Shown one piece after another: positions 22,504 to 32,900 of a stretch of DNA of 64,000 bases. The DNA comes from Gnetum montanum (Eukaryota; Streptophyta; Gnetopsida; Gnetales; Gnetaceae). The DNA is taken from NCBI GenBank assembly GCA_015680685.1, contig MNCI01023362.1, forward strand, positions 287,454 through 351,453, written 5' to 3'. Each line of letters starts with the position of its first letter. Position 1 is the first letter of the stretch. The notes below the pieces were generated by a model. It saw nothing but the letters and a program-made list of their open reading frames with translations, did no database searches and was not told where the DNA came from. The position numbers and the translations under genes were made by a program.

Positions 22504-23480
22504 TTATTCCATACCGATGGATAATGGTTTTAGCTCAAGGGGCTCTTTCTTAAACTTATCAGGGATTTCCAACTTCTCCCAATTGATATTTTCAAGGTCA
22601 AGACTTGGAAGTTGGTGATAGACTTGCTCTAGTGTGTCTATGCTATCAATGTAAGCACAAGTCAAACCCTCAGTTGGTTTCATGCATATAGTTGAACTAC
22701 TCTCTTGATCAGTTGTCATCCACTAGGTGCCTTCCTATATTGTGGCTACTACATATAGGCATCTTTGTATATCAATCACTTGTGCACACTGATTGGATGT
22801 AGGAAATTTTAAATGTTACATGAACCATGACTTCTACATGCAATTACACCCTGAGTCATTGTATGTGATGCATGGAACTTTTTCTTCTCGATCTTTCCAA
22901 ATGTATTTTCCTTTGATATTTCCAAGGAAAGATCATGAATTCCTAGGCATGCATCAATTGTGCTTAGCCATGCTCTTCCCATTATGATTGGGAAGTCCCC
23001 CTTACCATTGTTCACTTGAATCACTAGGAAGTCGGTTGGATATGACCACCCATAAATAGTGGTGATAATGTCCTCCACTAGTCCCAACAGGACAATGATG
23101 GACTAGTTGGCCAACTCTAAATGAATCTTACTCCTTTTTAATGGAGGTGGGTTCTAGGCCTTGTACATTTCTTGAGAAATCAAGTTGACACCAAAACCTG
23201 AATCCAAAAGAGCTTTGCATGGCTCATTTCTAGCAATTTGTAGATATATCAAAGGACTCCCAGGATCAAATAATTTCCTAGGAAGATGACCAACTTTTAT
23301 CCAATCGGTGACGACATGAATTAACATGATCATATGCGTTGAGTGTAGTTTTTGGGTCGAAGGGAGCTTCAAAGCTTTAAGTGATAGTGAGGTGGTCAAA
23401 GAATTAGTTGCTTGTGGTTGCATGGGCTTAGTTGAACTGTTGGTTCTAAAGAAAGGTCTATTCTTCATGTGGTTGTTAGA
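22504..23480 (-). pseudogene. Ty3 protease and protease-RT linker (element B)
   Basis: Piece 23154-23468 contains CKALLDSGFGVNLISQEMYK, with the aspartic protease active-site triad D-S-G intact. Piece 22809-23087 has FPIIMGRAWLSTIDACLGI, the second protease block. Piece 22504-22719 is the linker with the conserved TEGLTCAYIDSIDTLE. One or more frameshifts separate them. The family cleaves the gag-pol polyprotein. Confidence 0.8.
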
Positions 23481-23499
23481 ACCAATAGTAGGTTGAGGG

Positions 23500-25863
23500 T
23501 TAATAGCCCTTGTGGCATTTCATTGCTATGGCTAGATAGGGAGTTCACCCTGCATAGCTGGAGCATGTGGTAATGGAATTAAGGGTGGAAGAGGTGTAGC
23601 CAAATGAGAAGGATGGTATGTTTGTGGAACATTGCCCCTAGGATAAGGAGCCCTATAATACTCACAAGCTTGGTAGTAAGGTTGAGAAGTAACGTGACTA
23701 GTAGAGTCACGTGGAGAGATTGGCTACTGCACGTAATATCCATACAGGTCAGATTACTGGTAAGGATACTGTTGCCTTGGTGATGGCATTCCCCATGATT
23801 GTGGGTACTACCATTGTTGATACTTCTTGATCAATTGTGGTGGAGTTCCACTTGGATAATACGTTAAGGGTTGGTGGAACTATCTTGAGTTACCTTGAAG
23901 ATAAGGTAACCTTTGGACTGTTTACCTTTTGTTTAATCATGGGTTGAGTGCATACACCCCAAACTCCTACAGATGTGAGATTATAGGGCAACATCCCTTA
24001 GGATGGTCATATTGGCATATCTTGCATCCACTATCATTATCTGTATCTAAATTCACAACCTCCTCGATGATGGAAACTTTGCCCTTACCCTTGTCACATG
24101 CATGTTCAATTTATCTCTTTTTTCTTTTTTTGCGATCACTACCTTGCTCTCTAGACTCCTCTGCTATTTTAAGAATGGTTTGAAATCTATCATCTAGGGA
24201 ATCCCACATTTGGTCTACCTTTGCTAATACTTCTAATGCTAATTTTTGGATAGGTAAGGTTTTCCTATTCACCATCGCTTCGAGTGGTGACTCTTCTTCA
24301 TCCTCATAGTATCTTACTCCCCTCTTTTGGAGGAAAGGATCTTTATTATATTCCTCCACACTCTCTCTTTTCCTTAGCTCACCTTCTTCTTTAGCAACTT
24401 GCTCCAATAATCTTTGAACTTGATGGGTCCTAAGCTCAGATAACCTCCCTTGGGCATACGTCCCAAGGATCCTTCGCATTTCATGCCTAAGCCCATCTAT
24501 GAGATGGTGTAGTTAATCTCTCTGCGAATAACCATGGCCAAGACAATGATGTAACAGTGTATAATAGCAACCCATGGTAGCATCCAAGGGTTCATGGCCT
24601 CCTTGTTTCCATCCTTGGATTTGCTTTCATAGGTTGGACACTCGAGAGTACGTTTGGTACTTATTGTTGAACAATTCTAACATGGTACTTCACCTATGAA
24701 TGGATTTCAGTTCTAAGGACCGATACCAGCTCTCCACTTCTTTGACTAGTGTCTGTGGGAACAACATAAGTTTTTTCAATTCGCTTTCTATGTTTTGTAA
24801 GGCACATGCATCATGAGATGCTTGTAGATGATTTTAAGGATTAGCATTGTACCCCTCTTCAAATTGTGGGATGTTGTTCATGTCTAATCTCTTGATCCTA
24901 CTATCTTTTTGGTGCCTTGTTGAGATTCTAACAACCTCAGTTATGTCTAGCATACTTCGAGTAGCAAGTAGGGGTTCATCATGATTGTCCCATCTATGGC
25001 ATCTATGATGCCTATGTTGTTCCCTACTCTCCCTTCTTTCACAATGTGTTTCCCTAGAGTGCCCTTGTCCCCCTTCTTGACTATTTTGTCTATGACTCCC
25101 ACTTCACTTATCCTTATCCTCATGATCTTTTTCCTTGTGACTACGTCTAGATCCTGAAGGAGAGGGTGAAGGAGACAATGAAGGTGAAGAAGAAGGGGGG
25201 CTGTCACCATGTCGATGCTTGCTTCCTTCTCTTCGGTGGTCAGGACCCCGATTGTGATTACAATCAGAATGTCCATCTTTGTCATGTGTTCATATTCCTT
25301 TTTTAGATCATTTATGTCTATTGGTAACAGAATTCAGGTTATGGATAGTTGAGTAAAGATTCTGATACACAACCCCTTGACCGAAGTCAATGAGAGAAAC
25401 ATCATTGTGTGGGTGACTGCCTAAGGTAGGTTCACCACCCTCATTTTTTCTTAGGACATGTTGGACATTCTATGACAACTTTCCCTTCATGGATTCATGA
25501 CATCTCTCCTATTTCAAATCCCTTTGACGTTGTGCCTTCATGGGTCAATACTCTCTCAAGTCATGATCATGCACAACGTACTCTACCTATAAGTGCTGCA
25601 TAAAAAATGTGTGTGAGATCACAAAGAAGCATGCCTAGGACAGAGCGATCCAGAGGTAACACTATGTTACCTTCTAAATCTTGCCAATGCAGTCGTTCAT
25701 CTTGGTGGAGGATAAAGGTAAAGTTCAGTACATATTCATTGAGATGAACATATACCACACGAAACTGTTGAGGGACTGACGGATTATCATGTGTACTACA
25801 TCTCTGATTGTTCCCTGTATCAGACCTAGGCGGTGAAACACTTTCGTACGAAGAAGGAGACAT
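23500..25863 (-). pseudogene. Ty3 gag (element B)
   Basis: The start is the ATG complementary to 25861-25863 (MSPSSYESV), about 120 bases inside the primer-binding site. The first 98 codons are open and include VLNFTFILHQDERLHWQDLE and NIVLPLDRSVLGMLL. A basic, low-complexity linker follows (24947-25285), then the capsid-like core at about 24480-24850 (EVESWYRSLE, GLRHEM) with the C-terminal segment RRILGTYAQGRLSELRTHQV at 24479. The coiled, charged tail at 24111-24479 is rich in E, K and R. Several stops and frameshifts break it. Gag packages the element RNA into particles. Confidence 0.75.
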
Positions 25864-25982
25864 GATTGTCTATTCACTATGCAATGTATTATTATTTATT
25901 ATTTTTCTTTAACCAATCCCAAGGGTTCGTTCCAACGATGTGAAAGATTCCCTATTTTTTAGTTAGAGCACAAACAACAAAG

Positions 25983-26000
25983 TCCCTGACAATGGCACCA
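25983..26000 (-). promoter_or_regulatory. Primer-binding site of element B
   Basis: The minus strand reads TGGTGCCATTGTCAGGGA next to the LTR, close to the aspartate tRNA-type site TGGCGCCATTGCCGGGGA. Confidence 0.8.
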
Positions 26001-26001
26001 A

Positions 26002-26812
26002 TGATGAGCGGCGAGGTATCCCTATGCTCAACCATATGAATACGAGCGTCCATGCACAATCTAGTCAAATTCCAAGGACTAAGTGCTTATGCACCTTTGT
26101 GGAACAAGAATGAGTTGATCAATCGTTCTCTTCCCAAGCTTACTTGTATGTCATGATTGTATGGTTAAGTAAACTTGAGGCATATGATTTTTATACTTAT
26201 TTGTGTTTTTATGTCCTGCTACTAATAAGGGAGGAGAGAGATAACTAAGTAACTAATTTAATTTGACTACTTATTAACTAGGCTCTAACTGATCCTAACA
26301 CCAGTATTTGTTCTCACTTTCCGTACACATCCTGAACTAGTGCAACACTACTAGGATTACCAAAAGCTAATCATTACTAGGTTACCAAGTGTTACACACA
26401 TGCTCGAAGTGATCGTACTATGTGTGCTTACTTAGGAGAGTTGTAGGGTGAAAGAGAATCATTAATTAACTAAGAAAAGTATTAAGTAATAATAATTAAT
26501 ATTAATTAATCTATTCTAAATGCTACAAGGTTTATCCCAAAGTTTGTCTTTATTGCTGTACACAAGGTGTGCTCAAGTACACAATGCTTAAATAAAGATC
26601 CGTTCACTTTATGACTCCTACTACAGGCACACAAAAATAATTCTAACTCTGAGAGGGAGAAAAGGCAAGAGTTTGGGTAAGGGACTAACACTAACTATGC
26701 AACCCAAGTGTGCCTGCCTCTTATTTATAGGCAATGAGGCAGGCTGCGATATCGTGTACGTGATATCGCATGGAAGGCCATGATATTGCATACACGATAT
26801 CGTGACTCATCA
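26002..26812 (-). repeat. 5' LTR of element B (GATATCGCG-type U3)
   Basis: It spans TGATGAGCGG (26002) to GACTCATCA (26812), 811 bp. Read on the minus strand, palindrome-like motifs GATATCGTGTACGTGATATC (26748-26767) and a diverged copy (about 26782-26801) are followed by a TATA box (complement of cttatttatagg, 26718-26730). Its U3 differs from the LTRs of A and C but R/U5 is alike. No target duplication can be tested because the other end of B is gone. Confidence 0.85.
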
Positions 26813-27490
26813 ATAGCAATAAATGCCTATATATATAAGACATCCATCGCATTAAATGCATCCATTATTGTAGTAGGTAACATAACTTTTATAGTTTGTA
26901 TTCATAAGTCTTAGTAACAGTTAATTAGTACTTAAATCATGGTTTGAAGCAATTGTATGAAGTTTTTATTTGAGTAAATTGTACCTAGACACCTTGCATG
27001 AATGATAATAAAGATTGAGATTGTTTTCTACCATTGAAATGAATTGAATTAGATTAGATTTTACTTTCTATGTTCATTACTTTTGCATACACATAGATTA
27101 ATTGTATGAAGTCTTTATTTGAGTAAATTGTACCTAGACACCTTGCATGAATGATAATAAATATCAAGATTCTTTTCTACCATTGAAATAAATTGAATCA
27201 GGTTAGATTTTACTTTCTATGTTCACTGCTTTTGCATACACATAGATCAATGTTTACTTTCCCATGCACTTAGTTAATAATTTACTTCTTGAATGTACAT
27301 TAGACATGATGGAATGAGTACAACTAATTTCAAGCATAACAAGTATCATTTGGTAATCCCAATAGTGGTCTCACATGGTATTCCCAGTAGTGAACATTTG
27401 GTAACCCAACAATGATCATGTGAGTTTAAAATGTGTATAGTATATTAGGAACAGATGCTCATCACCTAGCCTAGTTTAAGATTTCCTCAT
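26813..27490 (+). repeat. Diverged LTR remnant with a 149-bp internal duplication
   Basis: Motifs in the plus orientation (CATTTGGTAATCCCAATAGTGG near 27350, GTAACCCAACAATGATCATG near 27400) match the R/U5 part of the Ty3 LTRs (compare 12985-13050). Within it, the segment AATTGTATGAAG...ACATAGAT occurs twice in tandem with a 149-bp period (26951-27099 and 27100-27248), with only a few differences. Confidence 0.6.
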
Positions 27491-28122
27491 TACTTATTAG
27501 ATTAATTAGAAAAACTTATATATTTTGATATTATTTAATAATGGCTACAACATCAATTATTATATACATCAACTATACTTATATATATGTCCTAAGCTCA
27601 CTACAAATATAGGTGGGTAGATAATGAGTTGTGATCAAATGATTAACTATCTAGAAAACTCACTAGTTTAGTTAATGAATTATTTGAAAAGTGGGGAAGG
27701 GAGTGGAGAAGAAGTGTTGGCCCCCAAAAAAAATGAATAATAATATTTAAAAAATCAAAGTACATTAGATCATTGAAGAGAGAGTCTAAAGAAAAACTCC
27801 AATGGTTTTGGGAATACCTTTTCAAGTTTCATTCTTATAACCAATCCTAAAAGACCTCCCCTATGGGATGGGAAAAGGATTAGGCTATGTCCTTATTCAA
27901 AAGTGCCCTCACGAGTTTTCACTTCTTTCTAAAGGATTCCCTCTAAAGAGAAGGTGAAAACTCTTTCTAAATAAAAAAGAATATATCAACCAAAGATAAT
28001 AAACAAATAGCAACAAAAACTAAAAGCTTTTCATTCTTGAGCCTAAAAAAAAAACTTAATATTTTAGAAAACAAATTAATTGTTTAGCTTTCACTGGCAG
28101 CTTTTCTTGCTTAAAGTTGTAA

Positions 28123-28488
28123 CTAAAAAGTGATATCTTTGAGAATCTGGTATTTTATACTAGAAGAGAGGTCATAGTTATGCTCTGGTGTTAGAAATAG
28201 TTGCATACTAAAGCTTCCAAATAGAGGAGAGAACAAGGTGTTGAAGATAATTCCAAATGCATAGAAATGAAATAGACAAAGCAAGTTGATCACTAAGAAT
28301 GAATTCATTGATGCTTGGTTGAAAGTTGTTACAAATTTTGAATGTCCATTTCCAAGCATGCTATGCAATAGGACACTCAAAAAAATATAAGAAAATGAGT
28401 CTTTACTTCTACAAAGAGAACACTGAGAAGAACCATTTCCCATATGTTTAAGATGAGTGTTAGAAAGACCTTGTGAATAAGATACCAT
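28123..28488 (-). pseudogene. LINE zinc-finger (zf-RVT-like) C-terminal remnant
   Basis: This 121-codon minus-strand frame reads THLKHMGNGSSQCSLCRSKD followed by SFSYIFLSV, which fits the CxxC...H-type zinc region downstream of RT in plant non-LTR elements and LINE-derived RT proteins (pattern L.T..RL...G....C.LC...E...HLFF.C). The flanking sequence from about 27540 to 28600 shows no clear open frame. The call rests on one motif only. Confidence 0.45.
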
Positions 28489-29214
28489 AAAAAATATGAA
28501 TTTTAGGAAATGTAGAAGCTCTTCAAATATCTTTTATTTTTCTCATCCAAAAGTGCAATGATAATTACATTTTCTAACCCTTATTGAATTTGTTATAAAT
28601 AAAATAATTCTTTGTAATAAGCAACTTTTGAACTAAAATAAAAAGGTGTTAGTAAAAGTAGTAGTCAATTATTTAATCAAGGGAAATTTAAAATTGAAAT
28701 TGAAGATTAAAACTATGATAAATCCATCATACCAATGAATATTCCTAGTGAATTTGTGAAAAGAAGTTTTAAGTAAAAATTTGTAGTTGATAACAATATG
28801 TAAAAGTGACAAATTTTACTTAAGTATAATATGTATAAGAGTTCATCCAAGAAAAATGGTTATCTATCCATTAGATACAATCCTACCAATAGAAGTTTAA
28901 TTTTGTAACTCTAAAAGAGAATGAACTTGAACAAGTCAAAGATATAACTAAATTTTTCCTTAGTGAAATACTTTGAAACTTCAAATTCTTTCAAAAACTA
29001 AAATTAAATTTTCCTTCAAAGTAGTTCCAATTTTAATTCTTTAGTTCATAGCTTGATTAGATGCCATTACAACACATAATAGCTTAAAAATCATAAATAG
29101 GATTTTGACTATGAGACTTTGACTATCTAATTGAATGCATTGATGATGTTGCAGCTATTTCATTTAATCCAATCTTTTAAGAATTTAGTCATGACATATG
29201 TATGAAAATTAATA

Positions 29215-29460
29215 ACTTGCACCCAAGGGTATAGTGTGATGGTCAAGACACTTATCTCTTAATTGGAAGGTTGCAAGTCTAATTTTTGCCTTGCTTATGG
29301 GTGTGGCAGTACATGAGTTGCAATGTGGTGGAATGTTGTTTGATAGGTCACATCTACCCAAAGGGAGTTGTGCTGCTAGTCCCTCTCTCCAAGTTAGTAA
29401 GACCCTTGATTTGGAAGATATGAGGTGTTGAAACTTAACCTTAAATAAAAAGTACATGTT
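29215..29460 (+). repeat. tRNA-derived SINE-like element
   Basis: A box A-like TATAGTGTGATGG (about 29230-29243) is followed 30-odd bases later by a box B-like GGTTGCAAGTCTA (about 29268-29280), the spacing of an internal pol III promoter. A body of about 180 bp follows, ending in TTAAATAAAAAG. It resembles plant tRNA-derived SINEs; it is not a functional tRNA because it lacks a foldable cloverleaf with a normal anticodon stem. Confidence 0.55.
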
Positions 29461-29765
29461 AATTATACCCGATTATATATAAAACTAATGAGGTGTTAGC
29501 GATTTGATTTGAAGGCTCCAAATCGTTTATTCCATTTTAGTCAGCAATGAGTTATAAAAAATTCATATGTATCAAAATTTACCTTAGAAATCAATGATTT
29601 ATCTGGTATCAAACCAAACTTGGGTTTTCCAAATCCGAAATCTTACCATTGTTTCGGTGTTTTACTGTTCCACGAGTCTGGTGTCAGGATCATCTTCATT
29701 GGCCGGAACTGCGAAGGGCGAACTGCGGAAGAGTTATGCCTTAAGTGGATCTGCTGAACTGTGAA

Positions 29766-29889
29766 AGGGCTCTCTGAACCTTACAAAGGGTATAGGGATC
29801 TGCTGATAAATCATAAATCCTGTGCTAAGGGCTCTCTGAACCCTACAAAGGGTATAGGGATCGGTTGATAAATCATAAATCCTTGGCTA
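29766..29889 (+). repeat. 62-bp tandem duplication upstream of TIM9
   Basis: AGGGCTCTCTGAACC...AAGGGTATAGGGATC...TGATAAATCATAAATCC occurs at 29766-29827 and 29828-29889, with few differences. A third, partial echo (AAGGGTATCAGCATCTGCTGAT) follows. It ends about 100 bp before the start codon, so it lies in the promoter or 5' leader. Confidence 0.85.
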
Positions 29890-29990
29890 AGGGTATCAGC
29901 ATCTGCTGATCCGTGAAAGAGCTCTGTCCTATCAGGATAAGCCGAACTGCGAGCTCGCTAAACCCTTGTCAGTTGCGGTCCTCTGCAAGA

Positions 29991-32900
29991 ATGGACAAGA
30001 ATGTGCTTGGGGATTTAAGCGGTTTATCCGCGGAAGATCAGCAGAGAATGATGAAGATGATAGAACAACTACAAGTTCGGGACAGGTATCTTCTCGTTGT
30101 TCTTTTCCCCTTTTTCCCTTGCAAGGTCCATTCTTCTCGTTAGTTTCTATAATGATATATAAAAAATTTTGGAGTTTGTTGCAATGCATTGGCTCATTTT
30201 CACTCTGCCATGCTTAACTAGAAACTTACGTTTTCTTGCATATACTTTTCTTTTTTAATTCTAAATCTTGGTCCTGCAGAAACGTGTCTTATGAATTTTA
30301 TTTTCTAATTTAGTGTTACTCCCTAGGATTAGCTCATATGGGCTTCGAGATGCCTTAAGAGTTGTTTCAAGATCTAGATTCGTATCACTAGGCATTTTCC
30401 ATAAATTGCTACCTTGTGTCAACTTTTGGGATTTGTCAATGAAATAATTATTCAGATTTCTTGAGTGCTTTTTATGCTTCAAACCGTGATACATAAATCA
30501 AATTTTATTTCACCTCTTCAAAAAGAGGTAGGATTTCAATAACCTCTGTAACATGTGTAACATGTATTGTGGGTACTTATTATTTTTTCATTTGTAGTTA
30601 ACCATATTTCATTTGTAGTTATTTTTAGATAAGGTTTAATAATGAGGTGTTAGCTTAGTTGTGTCCCAGGCTATAAACTTCTATAAATATTAGGGAAGCC
30701 ACTAAAACTTTATAGCAACTAAATTCCAAAGGAATTACTTAATAACATTACAATCATGATTAGCTCAATTTCTTTCTTAGTTAGGAACCTCAAGACATTG
30801 TGCATTATAGCTATTAAAAAGCACTGAAATGGAATCATCACATATCATTCAATGCTTAATAGCTTGCAGATGGTCACGCTTGAACAGAATTCGCTAAAGG
30901 CAGCCCTGGTCTTAAATATATCTAAAAGAACTGGAAATTGGCAGTAATTTAAGCGGAAGCTGAAGCTGAATGATCTCTGTTCGTTAGATTTGAGTGTGTA
31001 CAACCTCTTTGGGCTAATAAGGATTTATCTCCATGAAAAGCTGGATCTACCAATCCATTTTCCTAAGTAAACCTTACTAATCCATTTGCAAGAAGTATCT
31101 CTTAAGAATAGGTGATCGGAAGATGGCAGAAAAGTTGGATCTTTCTTTGTTGAAATTTCCGTCGTCGCGTAGGTTGATTTTGCCATCAACCAATGGAAGG
31201 CGGTGGATAGCATTGTATAAGTAAACCTTACCGACATCCTGTATTTTATCAGGGTTGCTAATGCTATTTTGGAAAAATGAAGACTTCTTTATTCGACGTG
31301 AGTGAATTAGAGTAGCAGACTAGAAATATCAGCTTCTAGGCCTGTTAAAGTGACATGTATAAGGGTGCTAGTAGAATAACATTTTCAGGCATTGAAAGAT
31401 GATAAGTGTTTGTTTGTTACGTCGTTTTCCCAATGTTCTTTACTATTTAATTGCGATGAATATGTTTGACTCATTTTTTATGTGTTCCTTACATATTGGA
31501 AATCTGATACTAATATTAACGTTTATAAAGTTTAGTATGCATTGCTTATATCTGAACAAATGGAGAACGCTTGAGTTCCTGCTGTCTTATTGTGTCTAGA
31601 TGTTTCCGATAACGCCGGAATTGCCTTACGTTGTACATCACTATTCATTTGCTTGCTTCATTAATGAGATGTACTATTCCAGCGTAAGATGGCATCTTTC
31701 CTGGACAAATCTTTTATTAATTTTATCAATCTTATATATCTACACCTGCCATCTATCTACACCTGCTATCTACACTTGCTTTCTATTTTTTTTACCACTA
31801 AACAGGACAGCCACAAATATTTTGAGGTATAAAATTGTTAAATGCGATTTCTAAGATATTAAAAGCATAATATCTGCTATATTTATAAGGTTACAGATTG
31901 GAATGTCTAGCAGCTTTAAGTTTTTAAGAATACGAGTAATCATCTCCCGATTGGAAATGGGTCCATTTGAAATCCATAAGATGTTGTAATTCTAGTGATA
32001 TATCTTTTTTATCCAAGTTATTGAATATCTCCATAGCCAGTCTCATAGCCGTTTTTAAACAGGAGTGAGGATGTAGGATTCCCTTGCCGGACATAAGATT
32101 CCCTTGCCTGACACTCCAAACGCTGGATCTAGGGGAAGGTGGGACAATAGGGGGGTGGGAGGTACTTGCCACACCGGTCATTACTGGTAATAGGAGGGGT
32201 CCTTACCACCCGTGATAATAACAAAAAGTTATTCTTTTTAAGTCCTTAGTAACAGAAATTAATATTTCGTCCATAATGCTCCGCTGGTAATGCTAAATAA
32301 TATTTTATCCATAACATTCCAAGGAGGGCTTATCGGTACCACTAAATAATATTTTCATCCATAACCCTCCAAGAATCCTATTAGTAAAGCTAATTGATGT
32401 TTTTATTTAAATTAAAAGTTAGAAACAAAGGTAGATGGCATTCAAACTAAGTGAAATCTAAGCTTTTCACATAATCCACAACACAATCAAAGCTTTTAAG
32501 AATATCTTTATTTACCACTAGTCTTGCCAATTTCAGTGTATATCCATGGTTAGAAAAAAACTATACAACTGTGTGCATATGCCATGCTTCTGATTTCTCT
32601 ACTTAATAATTACAGAGGATTTGGTAAGGGTGTAGATCTTTACTTATAAAAACAAAAAGGATACTCTTGGTTAAATTATAAATATATAACTAAGCTAGTT
32701 ATTAAGTCAGCTAGCTAAGGTAACTGAAGAAGCAACAGAGCCTACATTACTTATTTTTATACCTTATACATGGAATAGAAGCAACAGAGGCTACATTACT
32801 TATTTTTATACCTTATACATGGAATAGTTGTCTCTGCAACAAAAAGAAGCAAAGAATCACTATTTCATAGCACTAGAATTGTTGTGTGTGCAGCAAGTAA

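Larger units (their letters stand above)
21967..26001 (-). mobile_element. Athila-like Ty3 retrotransposon B, 5' half only
   Basis: The minus strand has primer-binding site (25983-26000), gag (from 25863), protease and the first part of RT, then stops at about 21966 in the middle of RT, just after CPWGTF. The rest of RT, RNase H and integrase of this lineage are missing; chromovirus RNase H-integrase (E) follows instead. The 5' LTR is 26002-26812. B is better preserved than A and C in gag, protease and early RT. Confidence 0.82.

Noticed and set aside
29215-29290. Functional tRNA gene
   Set aside because: Box A and B are degenerate and no acceptable cloverleaf with anticodon and acceptor stem can be drawn; a SINE head is more likely. 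The same applies to 34955-35035 and 49614-49678.
29913-29990. Upstream in-frame ATG as the TIM9 start
   Set aside because: The 26 extra residues are unlike any Tim9, which lacks a presequence; the ATG at 29991 gives the usual 93 residues.
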